Source of the DNA: Ulva prolifera
Lineage: Eukaryota; Chlorophyta; Ulvophyceae; Ulvales; Ulvaceae
DNA: 64,000 nt
Reading direction: 5' to 3'
NCBI GenBank assembly: GCA_023078555.1
Contig: CM041200.1
Location: 4,802,936 to 4,866,935, forward strand
Below, piece after piece: positions 34,801 to 44,049 of the stretch. The notes beneath the pieces are model-generated. The model did no database searches. It had not been told where the DNA came from and saw nothing but the letters and a program-made list of their open reading frames with translations. Positions within the stretch are counted from its first letter, which is position 1; the number at the start of each line of letters is the position of its first letter. The translations under genes and the position numbers were made by a program.

Positions 34801-36899
34801 CTCCGCCAGCGCTGCCACCGCCTCCATCCCCACTTCTCCGCCGGCCCATGCCAACACCGAGCCGCCGCCGTTCTCCGCGACCGCTCCTGGTTGCCTCCGC
34901 ACCCCGTCTCCAATGTCAGACATTGACTTCACGCCTACAGCGGAGGAGGCCGAATTCCTCGGCCTCACCCCTCCACCAACAGCCCGCGGATGAGGACGAC
35001 GCAGCGACCGCGCAGCCGGATGCTTCCGCGGTGGACTGGGTCGACCAGGAGGACCTGGTGTGTGACGGCCGCGCAGTCGACGCACAGCGTGTGGGTACGC
35101 ACTCACAAGCAGAGCTGCTTCTGAAACGATCCAACAGATACTTAACTCTAGATCTGCACGCGGACGACTTCTGGCAGCGATTGCGTAGTGGCTATGCACA
35201 TGATTCTGATTTTGCCAAACCACCTGCATCATACCATTATGACCCTAAGCACCAGATCTATCTGCACAAGAACAAGATTGTTGTCCCTGATCATGATCAC
35301 TTGCGCCGGCAAATTCTGTTGTGGCACCACGTACACCCTTGGCATGCACACATGGGTGTCTCTCGCACAGCATCATTGATCACAGACTCATTTTACTGGC
35401 CAGATATACACAAGGATGTCAAGAAATTTGTGTCACAATGCCATAGCTGTCAGACCATGAAGTCCCCGTCGGAACGGGAGGCAGTCATGTCCCCACTACC
35501 TGTACCTTCTGCATGCTGGCGTGTCGTGAGTGTGGACATGATCACGCAGCTACCTAACTCCACGTCTGGTCACAACTGCATTGTTGTGTTTGTTGATCAA
35601 TTCAGCAAGATGGTGAGATTGATCCCCACAGTGTCTACTCTGAATGGTCCCGGATTCGCTGCACTGTTTTTCCAGCACATATACCCCCATTATGGCCTGC
35701 CACTTGGCATTTGTAGTGACCGCGGTACGCAGTGGAACAATAAGTTTTTCGCATCCCTGTGTGACCACCTAGGCATTGCATTGCAGCTGACATTCTCCTA
35801 CCATCCTCGAGCCAATGGGCAGGTTGAGCGGTACAATCGCGTTGTGGAAGAAGCTGTTCGGCATTTCATCGGTCCTGCACATGATGATTGGGATGCATTC
35901 CTGCCACATATCGAGTTTAGCATGAATAGCTCCAAGTCGGCAGCCACGGGCTGCACGCCGTTCTCATTGAACCGTATCACTCCTCCACTGTCTCCCACAG
36001 CCCTTGCGTTTAAATTGCCACAGCATCAGCAACCAGCCCCAGCCGTGATGCACCGCATGTACTACTTCCTAGCAAAGCAAGCTCTGGTAGAGGCCAAGCA
36101 GTCAATGTGGTCGGACTTCAACAGGAAATCTGCTTGGCCAACCTTCTCTGTGGGTGACTTGGTCCTGCTATCTATACGTAAGGTTGCTCTGCATCATCCA
36201 TCTCTCCGAAAGAAGTTTACTCCGCGCTGGTTGGGTCCCTGTAAAATTCTGGAAGTAGTGGGCCGGGCCGCTGCCCGTATATCATTGCCAACCACGCTGC
36301 AGCGCCTAGGCCTACATGATGTCTTTCACTTCTCTGTGCTCAAACCTTACAATGAGTCCTTCGATGCTGCATGCGCCAACAGCCCTGAACCTGCCAAGTC
36401 ATCGGCCACTGTGGACACGACCACTTACGAAGTTGAATGTGTAGTCAATTACATGCAGTCGCGGCATCGCGATGACGACATCTCCATCGCGTGCCCTCAC
36501 TACCTGGTGCGCTGGGTTGGCTACGATGCATCTCATGACTCTTGGTTACCAGTTGATGAGTTGTCCGGATGCCTGGAGAAAGTTGCCGATTATCTGTTCC
36601 ACAATGCCTCCAGTACTCAGAGAGCGCACATGATTCATGAGTTTCCGCGTGAAGCGCGGCTGCAACTGTCCCATATAGCAGCCAAGGCTGAATCCACCAG
36701 GCGTCCCGTCGCTAGGGGGAAGGTGCCCGCGGGTGGCAGCAACATCGACGATCCCAAACGCAAACCGCGTAGACGTAGTTCTCGGTTGAGCGAATCCCAT
36801 AAGGCAGCACTTTCCAGGGTCACCTACTGCAATTGTTGTGGTAGGATGCGGACTGAGTTCGCAAAGCGCATGTGCGCTAATGCTGCCCCCCCGCTGTGA
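31830..36899 (+). CDS. pol: Retrotransposon Pol polyprotein with chromodomain
   Basis: About 1,689 residues counted from 31830, where the open frame's first start-like codon is GTG; it lies in the same frame as gag. Domains in order: aspartic protease (LKALVDTASNHSMI, near residue 159); reverse transcriptase (FSALDLASGYHQIRL, MPFGLTNAPSVFQQAM, active site YLDD near 553); RNase H (YTDASDYAYGAVL near 705); a Pro/Ser-rich linker of about 230 residues; integrase zinc finger (HHVHPWHAHMG ... CHSCQTMK) and core with D, D and E near 1235, 1295 and 1333; and a chromodomain near 1533-1577 (YLVRWVGYDASHDSWLPVDE), which in relatives guides integration to modified histones. Catalytic residues of each enzyme are present. 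Confidence 0.93.
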   Translation: MEPFVLAAAHASGHGIVFPSSLSTADKSLFDISTLSCPIVVTLPYTDDAHVALRHLHAINLNGHHVTVAIPGRLFDSDAFVPYTSRHSYSTVDKANALLSYTDGRPVPGHQTFHVLRLTSNQQSLNTSAMSCASQKIDAVDLICTVPIHIKGSRLKALVDTASNHSMITVEFLQANAIPYHQSASTSHGISGSAAPCLGTVTLCTSIGRQRHDVTYTVVASLPAAEWHAPNHALLGLDVIAVTHMKLEFDDPDIRIIVPGRKAGPRKHSRAWQHVVHIPKRTPASQGTSDEYACTSRKLKSMVNRAKCGKSPLYVVHVKPAHARVEPSSDMHVCAASKKKGFLSQQQVPAPVQQDVATIPQCVQEIVHKHSRSGGTLGPAPPNTTALGFEMNIENLPGTRPRAARQYRLTPLEHSELEKQVQHLLDMGWIQPSISPWASSVLFAPKPGGKLRLCVDYRYLNENTVKNTYPLPRIDALLDKLQGQRYFSALDLASGYHQIRLAPTSQPKTAFRTPDGLYEWTVMPFGLTNAPSVFQQAMHVVLRGLIGKICLAYLDDIIIISRTAEDHAINLDRVLTRLHEHNFFCNAVKCQFAMQEVKYLGHIVTADTVKPDPHKVSVLQQWPEADLKSSTNTIRSFLGLAGYFRRFIPKFPTLAAPLLERMKAKGKSAWTEQCTRAFNDIKHALINATGLRHPNLNQPFHVYTDASDYAYGAVLMQDHEAALHPIAWVGRKMNSSEVHHATFEKELGAIVFAARQWRCYLENGHPVYVHSDHNPLRYLQTQQRLNNKQARWVETLSRINWHIMYVPGDKNVVADAVSRATHLPSMTVQLHDDHPISCASRAGNAIPVQVSYAFPAVSLTTAIARRCHSSPSPDPSGYELPIASTGSTAISSGPSPMNQAIPYHQTLPTISPQPCDYSQLREKFGSPPPGLSPPMPDLRSQSQFPPLSHPQDPRRPTQPPPSLISISSGSSPRMGKQMESQRSPVLMPTGSPPALPPPPSPLLRRPMPTPSRRRSPRPLLVASAPRLQCQTLTSRLQRRRPNSSASPLHQQPADEDDAATAQPDASAVDWVDQEDLVCDGRAVDAQRVGTHSQAELLLKRSNRYLTLDLHADDFWQRLRSGYAHDSDFAKPPASYHYDPKHQIYLHKNKIVVPDHDHLRRQILLWHHVHPWHAHMGVSRTASLITDSFYWPDIHKDVKKFVSQCHSCQTMKSPSEREAVMSPLPVPSACWRVVSVDMITQLPNSTSGHNCIVVFVDQFSKMVRLIPTVSTLNGPGFAALFFQHIYPHYGLPLGICSDRGTQWNNKFFASLCDHLGIALQLTFSYHPRANGQVERYNRVVEEAVRHFIGPAHDDWDAFLPHIEFSMNSSKSAATGCTPFSLNRITPPLSPTALAFKLPQHQQPAPAVMHRMYYFLAKQALVEAKQSMWSDFNRKSAWPTFSVGDLVLLSIRKVALHHPSLRKKFTPRWLGPCKILEVVGRAAARISLPTTLQRLGLHDVFHFSVLKPYNESFDAACANSPEPAKSSATVDTTTYEVECVVNYMQSRHRDDDISIACPHYLVRWVGYDASHDSWLPVDELSGCLEKVADYLFHNASSTQRAHMIHEFPREARLQLSHIAAKAESTRRPVARGKVPAGGSNIDDPKRKPRRRSSRLSESHKAALSRVTYCNCCGRMRTEFAKRMCANAAPPL

Positions 36900-37113
36900 T
36901 GCTGAAGGGGACGCCTGGATGTAAGCAGACTGCCTCTGTGAGGCCGGGGATTTCCAGGCCATAGGTGATGTGAGGAGGGGGCTCCCGGGAGCAAGGCCAA
37001 CCCCTGCCTAAATCTGATCCGCCAGGTTGCATGTCGCGGGGCACCAACCTGTTTTTCCATCATGTGACTTCCATAAAACCCGACAGACCCAATTCCATCA
37101 TCTGAACCCACCT

Positions 37114-37428
37114 ATGTGTGCAGTTAGAAACTTGCCAGTCCCTGAGATCCCACAAGATCCGACATCCCATTCCCTCGTCCAGCGTCGACGCTTTCTCCAG
37201 AACGTCCGCCAGTTGATGCTAGATGCCACTACAATGCCAGCGCTTGGAGACTACCACTCTCAGTACCTCACTGACCTCTGCCATGTCAGAAGAGTTACTC
37301 GCAGGCTGCATGATGCAGTCCTAGACCTAGATGAGGCCATGAGTGAAATGATAAACCGCTACTCAGGTCGTCAATTGTTACCAGAGTATTTCCACGATCT
37401 CTGCGATGAGTTCCCCAGCCAGCTCTAG
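37114..37428 (+). CDS. Extra open frame between pol and 3' LTR
   Basis: A 104-residue product beginning MCAVRNLPVPEIPQD, with helix-rich charged sequence (QRRRFLQNVRQLMLDATTMP; LHDAVLDLDEAMSEMINRY) and ending FPSQL. It holds the position where some retroelements carry env, but it has no signal peptide or membrane segment, so it is not an envelope gene. No family was recognised. It could be an accessory protein made from a spliced RNA, or a captured or chance frame. Confidence 0.5.
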   Translation: MCAVRNLPVPEIPQDPTSHSLVQRRRFLQNVRQLMLDATTMPALGDYHSQYLTDLCHVRRVTRRLHDAVLDLDEAMSEMINRYSGRQLLPEYFHDLCDEFPSQL

Positions 37429-37630
37429 AACTAGCCTTAATTCCAACAAGGTCACTCATCCGTATTCCAGATGAGTAGACCCTTCTCTGTAAATACCACA
37501 TTGCCCCGGTCTTATGATGTACCCTACCATTCAAGTCAATGTGCTGTCTCCATTCATCTGCTTACCTGAGCTTCCAGACTTGCCCTGAGCTTGCAGAGCA
37601 TACTCTTGTTTGCCCTGCTCCGCTCCCGTG

Positions 37631-37642
37631 TGTGGGGGGAGG
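37631..37642 (+). other. Polypurine tract
   Basis: TGTGGGGGGAGG directly abuts the TG of the 3' LTR; the run of nine purines is the expected primer for plus-strand DNA synthesis. Confidence 0.8.
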
Positions 37643-38441
37643 TGTTGTAATGGCCAAGTCTGTCTGCTCAGAAGCACACCTATTCCAGATATGCAGGCAC
37701 CAATTGTGGATACATGTGTATGTATCTCAGGCTATTGCCTTGCAAAACTTGAGCCAGGCGAAAGTATACCAAAGAATACCTCAGAATGCCAGCATGTACC
37801 ACGTCACAGCTGTGGACATGAGCTGCATGCATACAGCAACATGTGCATAATTCCACATGCTCAAAAGTGCCACTAGCATTCCTCAACATGTATAATCTCA
37901 CATACCAATCCCATGTATCATGCCACCTTTTGCCACAGCCTTTTGGCAGTGCGAAGTGCCAGCTCAGTGCATGACACGTCATGCATGCGGCGCATGCATA
38001 CTCCTGGTCTGCGCTTGCGCACGCCAAGGGTGCAGCGTCAAAGACCATGCCAGCCAACCTACGTCTGCGTATCCATGCAGCACGATGTTGCTGCATTGGA
38101 TTGACGGAGGATGATACATGCCAAATCCCAATGCCCGTAGCAGATCGCCAGATCTCGCGGGATGCTGCACCCTGATCCGTACAGAGATCAACGAGCAGCG
38201 CGATTCCACAGTTCCACAGAGCTATCAGTAGCGAGGACAGCACAAAGCAGGGATGGGCCTGGGCACATATATTCCAAGTGTTTTGCTGTGATCGACACAA
38301 TTACCTTTGGTCGATTGGGGCGCTTCTGTTCCAGTCATTCCATCGTGTGCGGCATCGTGTGTTGTTACCCCTGTCTCTCTCCTGTCGTTTCTGTACGCTC
38401 GCTAGGGTGCCCAGCTCCCTGCGCTACCCGACAAGTCAACA
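37643..38441 (+). repeat. 3' long terminal repeat
   Basis: Same 799-bp length and, as far as can be seen, the same sequence as 28599-29397. It ends GTCAACA and is followed by the duplicated GCAAG. Confidence 0.95.
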
Positions 38442-38446
38442 GCAAG
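38442..38446. repeat. Target-site duplication, right copy (GCAAG)
   Basis: Direct duplicate of 28594-28598, marking the right edge of the retrotransposon insertion. Confidence 0.9.
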
Positions 38447-39864
38447 TACTCCAACGGGGAGATCTTGTCTCAGGGAAAGCTCGTCTTCGGCGCCATGCTC
38501 GTCGTCATGAGTGTCACCATTGAACGTGCGGATTTCCACTGGTCGCCGTTGATTGAGTGTGTTTATAGAGTGCTTCATGTTGGAGCATGCGCTCTCGTGC
38601 AGGTGAGGCCTTTTCGGACATGGGCCAAACCGCATACGCTAGGGTCATTGAAGCGGTTCCACAAGGCTGCGAGACAACCCGCAATCTCATCGGTATCCTC
38701 CTACACTCCCGCAACAAAGAGTTAATGCCGACCGTTGTCGCGCCACGTTTCCCGGAGGTCGAGAAGGACCTAGATCTGAGGCTACAAACCGTCATGTCAA
38801 ACGACCCCGAGTTCCGGATGTTCACGAGGTGTGATACAGTCTGCTCGTTGCATGCACCCTACGCTCTGGAGCCATGCTGCGTCGGCCATCTCTGGCAAGA
38901 ACCATGGCGTCGCGTGACCCAAATGTGGCAACTCGTGAAGTGATTCGCCCGTGATCGGTGCAGGACAACATGGGAATCTGCGATCCTCGGGATGGACGCA
39001 CTGAAGTTCCCACACACGCTAGATCTCGCTCCACGTGGTTTGATGCCCAACAGTGAGCACCGCGCGCAGGCGGCGAAACAGCGTGGACCGCCCGGCCCAG
39101 AGGATGTGGCCACCGATTCTGAGGCCGCGGTCACCGATGAGCGTGCCACCGCAAACAAGGCCAACGCCCGAGGTGTTGTTGCACGAGCGCGCGCAGACAT
39201 GTCGGTCAGGCCCAATGCAGGCTTCCGTCGTCGCAACATTGCAAAGGTCGCCGCAACAGCAAAGCCTCCGGAAGGACGACCGGCGCCGAGTACGGCGACC
39301 GAGATCAAGCAGCGTTGTGGTGTGCTCGGGGGCTTCCTCGAGGAAATTGGCTTTGCTAGGTCGATGGCGGCCAGCGGCGCAATGGCACGTCATACATCGG
39401 TGTTGTTGCGTGAGTGCCACCGCGCAGGCGTACTTGAAGGTGTTGCAAACAATTCGACGTCGGCGGCCACCGCGCTTGCCAACCTCGTGCATTTGTGTGC
39501 ACACCCGCCTCTGTTGAACGGCCACAGGGAGGGAGATGATCCCGCACCGTTGGCCTCGGCGTTGCCAGCCGCGTGTGATGCGTCACCGTACATACAGGGT
39601 GGGGTTAACCACCCCCTTCTGGCACATCTTGGCGACCTTGCCTGCACGGGTGGGCTTGTGTCAAAATTGGGGTCGGAGGACCATGCTGCCGTCGGTGCGG
39701 GGTATGCACATGGAGGCGTCGTAGCTACGGCACGCGAGGGTAAACGTGAGAGAGAACATGATGTTGATGTTGAGGAGGCATTAGAGCGGAGGGCCCCGGT
39801 AGCGGGGGAGCCGGGCGGCGTAGTTCGGCGTGCTTCGCCAACCGCTCCAAGCATGGATTCGTAG
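38447..39864 (+). CDS. Unrecognised gene, part after the retrotransposon
   Basis: Continues the gene begun at 27210: the frame right after the duplication (KYSNGEILSQGKLVFGAMLV) is the one that was open on the left side. A likely donor follows at about 38592. A further coding stretch at about 38640-38935 reads RNLIGILLHSRNKELMPTVV and FPEVEKDLDLRLQTVMSNDP. After an acceptor at about 38964 the last exon runs to TAG at 39864, Ala-rich and partly disordered, with ARGVVARARADMSVRPN and EREHDVDVEEALERR. No domain was recognised. The 9.8-kb insertion sits in an exon, so normal product is unlikely from this allele unless the element is spliced out or the other allele is intact. Confidence 0.5.
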
Positions 39865-41389
39865 GCTTAAACACCGATGCATTTTTTTATTTATTGTATT
39901 CGGGGCTTGTGTACGACATTACAAGCGGCTCGGATGTTCAGTTGTTGTGACAACACATACTGTTATAAACAAGAACCTGTCATGTGTGCATTAGGAGGTT
40001 AGTAGAGCCTATACCTAGAGAGCCGCCATGTCGTACAAAATGACACTACACAGATCAGAGAGTATATTTCATTGGAAGACAGTGCAGGAACCTATGGAAG
40101 ATGTAAGAGAAAGGTTACTTCAGACTCGGAGCCATACGGCTATATGCGACCATTCGTGCATGTCTACCGTGGCCCAATGACAATGGCCTGGGCCGACCCG
40201 CTCCCGGAGCCCCCCAAGTATGCTCATGCATACTATCCTAACATAACACGGGTTGGGCCCTTGGCCACCATACCCATGCGCAGACTTGCGCGTCATGCAT
40301 TGTAGGTGTACCTAGACACTGATTTATGACACATATTTGGGTTGTGCATTGCCGCAATACTGCTTCGCAACACCTCTGCAACCATACACATTTGAAATCA
40401 ATTCCTTCCCTGCCCTGCACTCAACGTTGATTCCCCTCATTGCCCTACATCAGACATCTTCCCCTGAAGATATAATCCTCCACTGCCCTCCAAGCAACAA
40501 TTTACTCCGCTCCTAACCCTGCACCAGACACCGTTCCCTAAAGTTGATATCCTCCCCCGTCCCCTGCAATCAACAGCTACCCACCTCCCTGCCCTCAACC
40601 AAAAAATGGTCCCCGAGCTAGAATCCTCCCCTGCCATGCATCAGGAATGAGGAATCATTGGACGCACGGGCATGGCTATGGATACAAACGCATCGGCCCC
40701 ATTCAGGGCCTCGTCTCAACAGTCGCACACCGAACATCGACATGCGCGCAGATGCAACCGTGGGTACTCGATGGACGGCGCATGTTTAAGCTTCAACAAC
40801 ATCTCCTTCTCCATTTACAATTCGGAAAGCTCGTCTCGATAGATAACTAAAAGATGAATTCGACTCTGCGATGCGGTGGTGGTAGGAACAGGTGCACAGC
40901 ACTGTCCTGCACCACATGCACCATGCATGCAGCTCAAACCACGTGGAGGCTTGCAAGATCCTATATTGGCAGGGGCATGTTCCGGCAGGCTATGCGTAGC
41001 TTTTTTGTCGATTTAAGAGGCTACAGCGTCAGTGAGACAGATTCAGGAGTTCTTTTGTGCATGACGGTACTCTGGTGCTGGTGAGTCGTTTTCGGCTGTA
41101 CGTTGGTCGAGCGGAAATCGTTCATAGCGCTCCCCTTGCGCACGGTGCTACAGAACTGCAGTCTGCACGCGCTAGGGCACTGCCACCTGCCGTGCCTTGC
41201 GTGTGACTGTATAGGTGTCGCTTAGCTACCATCGTTTCCCGTCCTCACTGCAGGCACGTTTGTCGGACAGCATTGATTTTGCGGGCTCGCAAGACCGATA
41301 GGATCACATTGTAGAATTGGTCAGCCATAGGTGTCAGGCTTCGGTGATCTTGTCTGGGCTTCCCACTGTGCGCGCCCACGTCTCCGCAG
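39865..41389. other. Intergenic region with a decayed tandem repeat
   Basis: An AT-rich run just past 39864 is probably the 3' untranslated region of the gene before it. Apart from the tandem repeat at 40405-40648 nothing was recognised. An acceptor-like CCGCAG at 41384-41389, just before the next ATG, hints at a leader intron. Confidence 0.35.
40405..40648. repeat. Degenerate tandem repeat, about 75-bp unit
   Basis: Blocks of the form CCCTGC(CC)TGCA-CAA recur with ATCCTC-type ends (AATCCTC or ATATCCTC) roughly every 75 bases, about three times, with many substitutions. The strand is C-rich and G-poor. It looks like an old minisatellite. Confidence 0.5.
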
Positions 41390-42881
41390 ATGCCAGCAGC
41401 TTTGAGAGCAAGTTCGTCGTCATCCGCGAACGGCCTTGAAGGCGCCCATGTCAACTTCCTGCTCAACGTGGGGCACAGCCTACACGGGCAATGCCAGGCT
41501 CTGTCCACGAAGTGCCTTGCTCGGGCATTCGAAGTGCGTGTTGTTGCCCCCATGCTCGATCACCAGCGAATCGTAACGCTGCGTCACCGTTATGGGGAAC
41601 CTGTGTGAGTAGAAATTACACACACTTAAACTGACTTCGCTGAAGCCCTCTTCCCGGATCAACGGTTGCTGAATGGTTCATGATTGCAGCTGGCAAGCAG
41701 CACTGGCTGCAAAGTTGCTCGACCAGATGTCCGAAAGAGCTGCAAGCACTGCTTCACAAGCAATCAAGATGCCGAGCACACTGCAGTATCTCTGAATGCC
41801 AGGCAGACCTCACGTCGGAAAGCCCGGGCATCCGCCAGAATCATGCAGCAGGGTAAAACACAGGCCGAAGCGCAGGCTATGCAAGCACGATACGGAAGTG
41901 CAAGCCTTCTTGCACGAACATGTCAGGTGAGACTGGCTCACTGTAGATTTCAGATTGGCACACGCAGTGTCCATGGCTGCAGGATTGCGACAGGTGTTGC
42001 CCGTGCAGGTCTGCGGGGAGACATCGACATGGCCACAGCATGCAAACTGGAAGATCGGCCAGGTGCAGACCTGAAAGACGCAAAATTACGTATGGCCGCA
42101 TATCATGGCGTCATCAGGCTCGGCTTGATTCCTGGCGCATGTGCAGGTCGTGCCCAGCACTTCATGTTCCGTGCAACAAAAGGTCCCAGCGCGGAGCGAT
42201 CGGTCAGCAGGCACCACAGCAGGTCATGCTTCCAAGGAGAAGTCTGTCAACAAAACTGCCTCAGAACCAGATTCAGCGTCAGTCTCACTGTTGCCAGAGG
42301 TAGAGCAGGAGTTGCAAGAACGTGACATCACCGATCGCAGATCACCTGTGCTGCGTGCCACAGCAGATGACACTTCTCCTGCCCAACCTTCAGTCCCAGA
42401 TGTACATACCGCTCAAGAGCACAGACTTGTGGCTGAGGATCTGCAGTCAATTCATCCGGTCCCACCCCCATATGCTGTTGCTGAGGACACGCCCATGCTC
42501 CAGCCAGCACCAAAGGGTGGGAAAATTAGGGAACTGCCTGTTGGGGTGATATGTGAGCGCAGCACAGGCACAACAACCACGGTGACTGCCAAGGCACGGA
42601 AGAGAAAGAAAAAACAGGATCAGCATCAGGGCGTTGGCGTGAGAATGAGCTCCCAGGGCGCCACAGGCTCCAACGCAGGATCATGCCAGGTCTTAGCAGA
42701 TGAGACGCATGGTCAGGCTCACTCATCCATACAAGCTGGACACGTGCAGCAGCACTCGTCAACTTACATGAATAGCCTACGTGCCAAACTGCTAAGCACA
42801 AAGAAAGTGCCAAGAACTCTTGACAAGGCTGGCGTGAGGAAGAAGAAAAAACAGAAGCAGCTGCCTCCTGGACGTGGCTGA
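41390..42881 (+). CDS. RPR2/Rpp21-family RNase P/MRP subunit
   Basis: Family members are zinc-binding subunits of nuclear RNase P and MRP, which trim the 5' ends of tRNAs and process rRNA. Exons 41390-41602, 41690-41926, 42009-42062 and 42147-42881 join in phase 0 to give 412 residues. The N-terminal helices carry HVNFLLNVGHSL, matching the family's 'NFL' start. The paired zinc ligands are KSCKHC in exon 2 and RTCQVCG formed across the exon 2-3 junction, the spacing expected of the ribbon. The last 245 residues are a low-complexity tail ending in lysine-rich stretches (KARKRKKKQ; VRKKKKQKQ), absent from the short human protein, likely for RNA or nucleolar binding. The first donor is GTGTGA. 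TGTAA lies at 42914-42918. Rpp21 and Snm1 were not told apart. Confidence 0.65.
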
Positions 42882-42945
42882 GCTCCCACGACAGGCAAGA
42901 GGTGGTCAGGCTCTGTAAGCTGCGACGGCAAGGTCATGGGCTTCG

Positions 42946-43751
42946 TCACATCCCCGTTGTCTGCGCCTCCAGCTGCGGGGCTTGGACTGGTGCGTCCAAC
43001 GCATCAATCACTTCTTGCAGTGTCTGCTGAAGCAATTCAAGCTGCCGTGTGCAACTGTCAGTGTCCTTGGCTCTGAGCGCAGCGTCCAGTTGCTCCAGTG
43101 CTGTGATGGAGTCCGTTGCCAGCTGCAGGAACAGAAACAGCACAAATCAGAAAATTGCGAGCTCCGGCTGATCTGATCAAAAACGGACGCACGACTGGGG
43201 ATTTGCTGCACTGATGAGGCGTACTTTCTCAGTGATGTACAAGTCCTGTGCATCTCGAAGATCTTTCCTCAGTGTAGAAGCAGCTCCTTCCCTGAGCTGT
43301 AATCGAGCTGAATTAAACTGCTTCAGTTGCACTAGCCTGCCAACGCGGCCGAATTGGTCTCGTGCCGCCTGCCGCGCATGATCAAGCTCATGACCAGGTT
43401 TGGCATGGCACTTGATTCGGTCAACCCCTTTCAGGTGGCCAGCACGTGTTCTCTGGCAAGATGGCGCACTTGCACGCGCGAGAGCCTTGACACCACTGGA
43501 CTGGCAATCTCTTGTGATAGTTGCTCATCCTTTAGCTGCCCTAGCTTACTCAAGATCGCGTCATTGGACGCCCAAGCCGACGTGTCGACACCAAGCGTCA
43601 CCAGAGACGTCAAAATCATTGCTATAATCCGACATTGTTTGGAGCATTGATGTAATATTCTTTCCTGACTATAACATGGCGCCGCTTGTGGTCTAATGAC
43701 GCTCCTATGAACCACGGCATGCGATCGTCGTGCTGCGTTCAGACGTAACAT
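42946..43751 (-). CDS. Putative plastid (thylakoid lumen) helical protein
   Basis: Three minus-strand exons, borders approximate. The first, from ATG at 43751, reads like a two-part plastid targeting peptide: basic, Ser-containing MLRLNAARRSHAVVHRSVI, then hydrophobic MILTSLVTLGVDTSAWA before SND, a lumen-type cleavage site. The second (about 43410-43200) is helical and conserved-looking (QAARDQFGRVGRLVQLKQFN; TLRKDLRDAQDLYITEKVRL). The third starts at about 43125 after TTCCTGCAG and runs to 42946 (LATDSITALEQLDAALRAKD). Soluble lumen proteins with such helices often assist photosystem II or NDH, but no family was recognised. It converges with the RNase P gene, the stops being about 65 bases apart. 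Confidence 0.55.
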
Positions 43752-44049
43752 CACTCAACTACGGTAGAATTGAGTGCTGTTGTTTGTGCAAAGGGTATGC
43801 TGAATCACTCTGACACTTGTCCGCGTAGTTCTGCTTTGCGATGCTATTCTTTTCTAGTGTTTAAACTGCACAGGCCCCGCCCGCCACAACCCTCATCAGC
43901 TCGTGACTTTGGAACGACATGTATGCTCCGTCAAAACGCAGTCGCAGCTGCTACTAACCAACACAAACGCATCGGGCGTGTTTGCGCTGCAGCACGTTTT
44001 GAGTATTGCAACAAATGTGGTGTGTAGAAGGCGCCTGTTGTGCTTGATT
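43752..44049. promoter_or_regulatory. Shared divergent promoter region
   Basis: About 300 bases separate the start of the minus-strand lumen-type gene (43751) from the TIC20 start (44050). Both would be plastid proteins, so shared control is possible (inference). No TATA box or named motif was identified. Confidence 0.3.

Larger units (their letters stand above)
28599..38441 (+). mobile_element. Ty3/Gypsy chromovirus-type LTR retrotransposon
   Basis: A 9,843-bp element bounded by two 799-bp LTRs and a GCAAG duplication. In order: 5' LTR, possible primer-binding site, gag (29421-31790), pol (31830-36899) with protease, reverse transcriptase, RNase H, zinc-binding and core integrase and a chromodomain, a further open frame (37114-37428), purine tract, 3' LTR. 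Domain order with integrase last is that of Metaviridae; the C-terminal chromodomain places it with chromoviruses. Gag and Pol lie in the same frame, an arrangement some relatives express by read-through. It looks whole: no break was seen in the main domains, and the LTRs look identical by eye, so insertion is recent. It sits in the sense direction inside an exon of the gene at 27210-39864. Confidence 0.95.

Noticed and set aside
37114-37428. Open frame after pol considered as an envelope gene
   Set aside because: No signal peptide, no membrane anchor and only 104 residues.
40405-40648. Spaced repeats considered as a CRISPR array
   Set aside because: Units are highly diverged, with no constant repeat or unique spacers, and the genome is eukaryotic.
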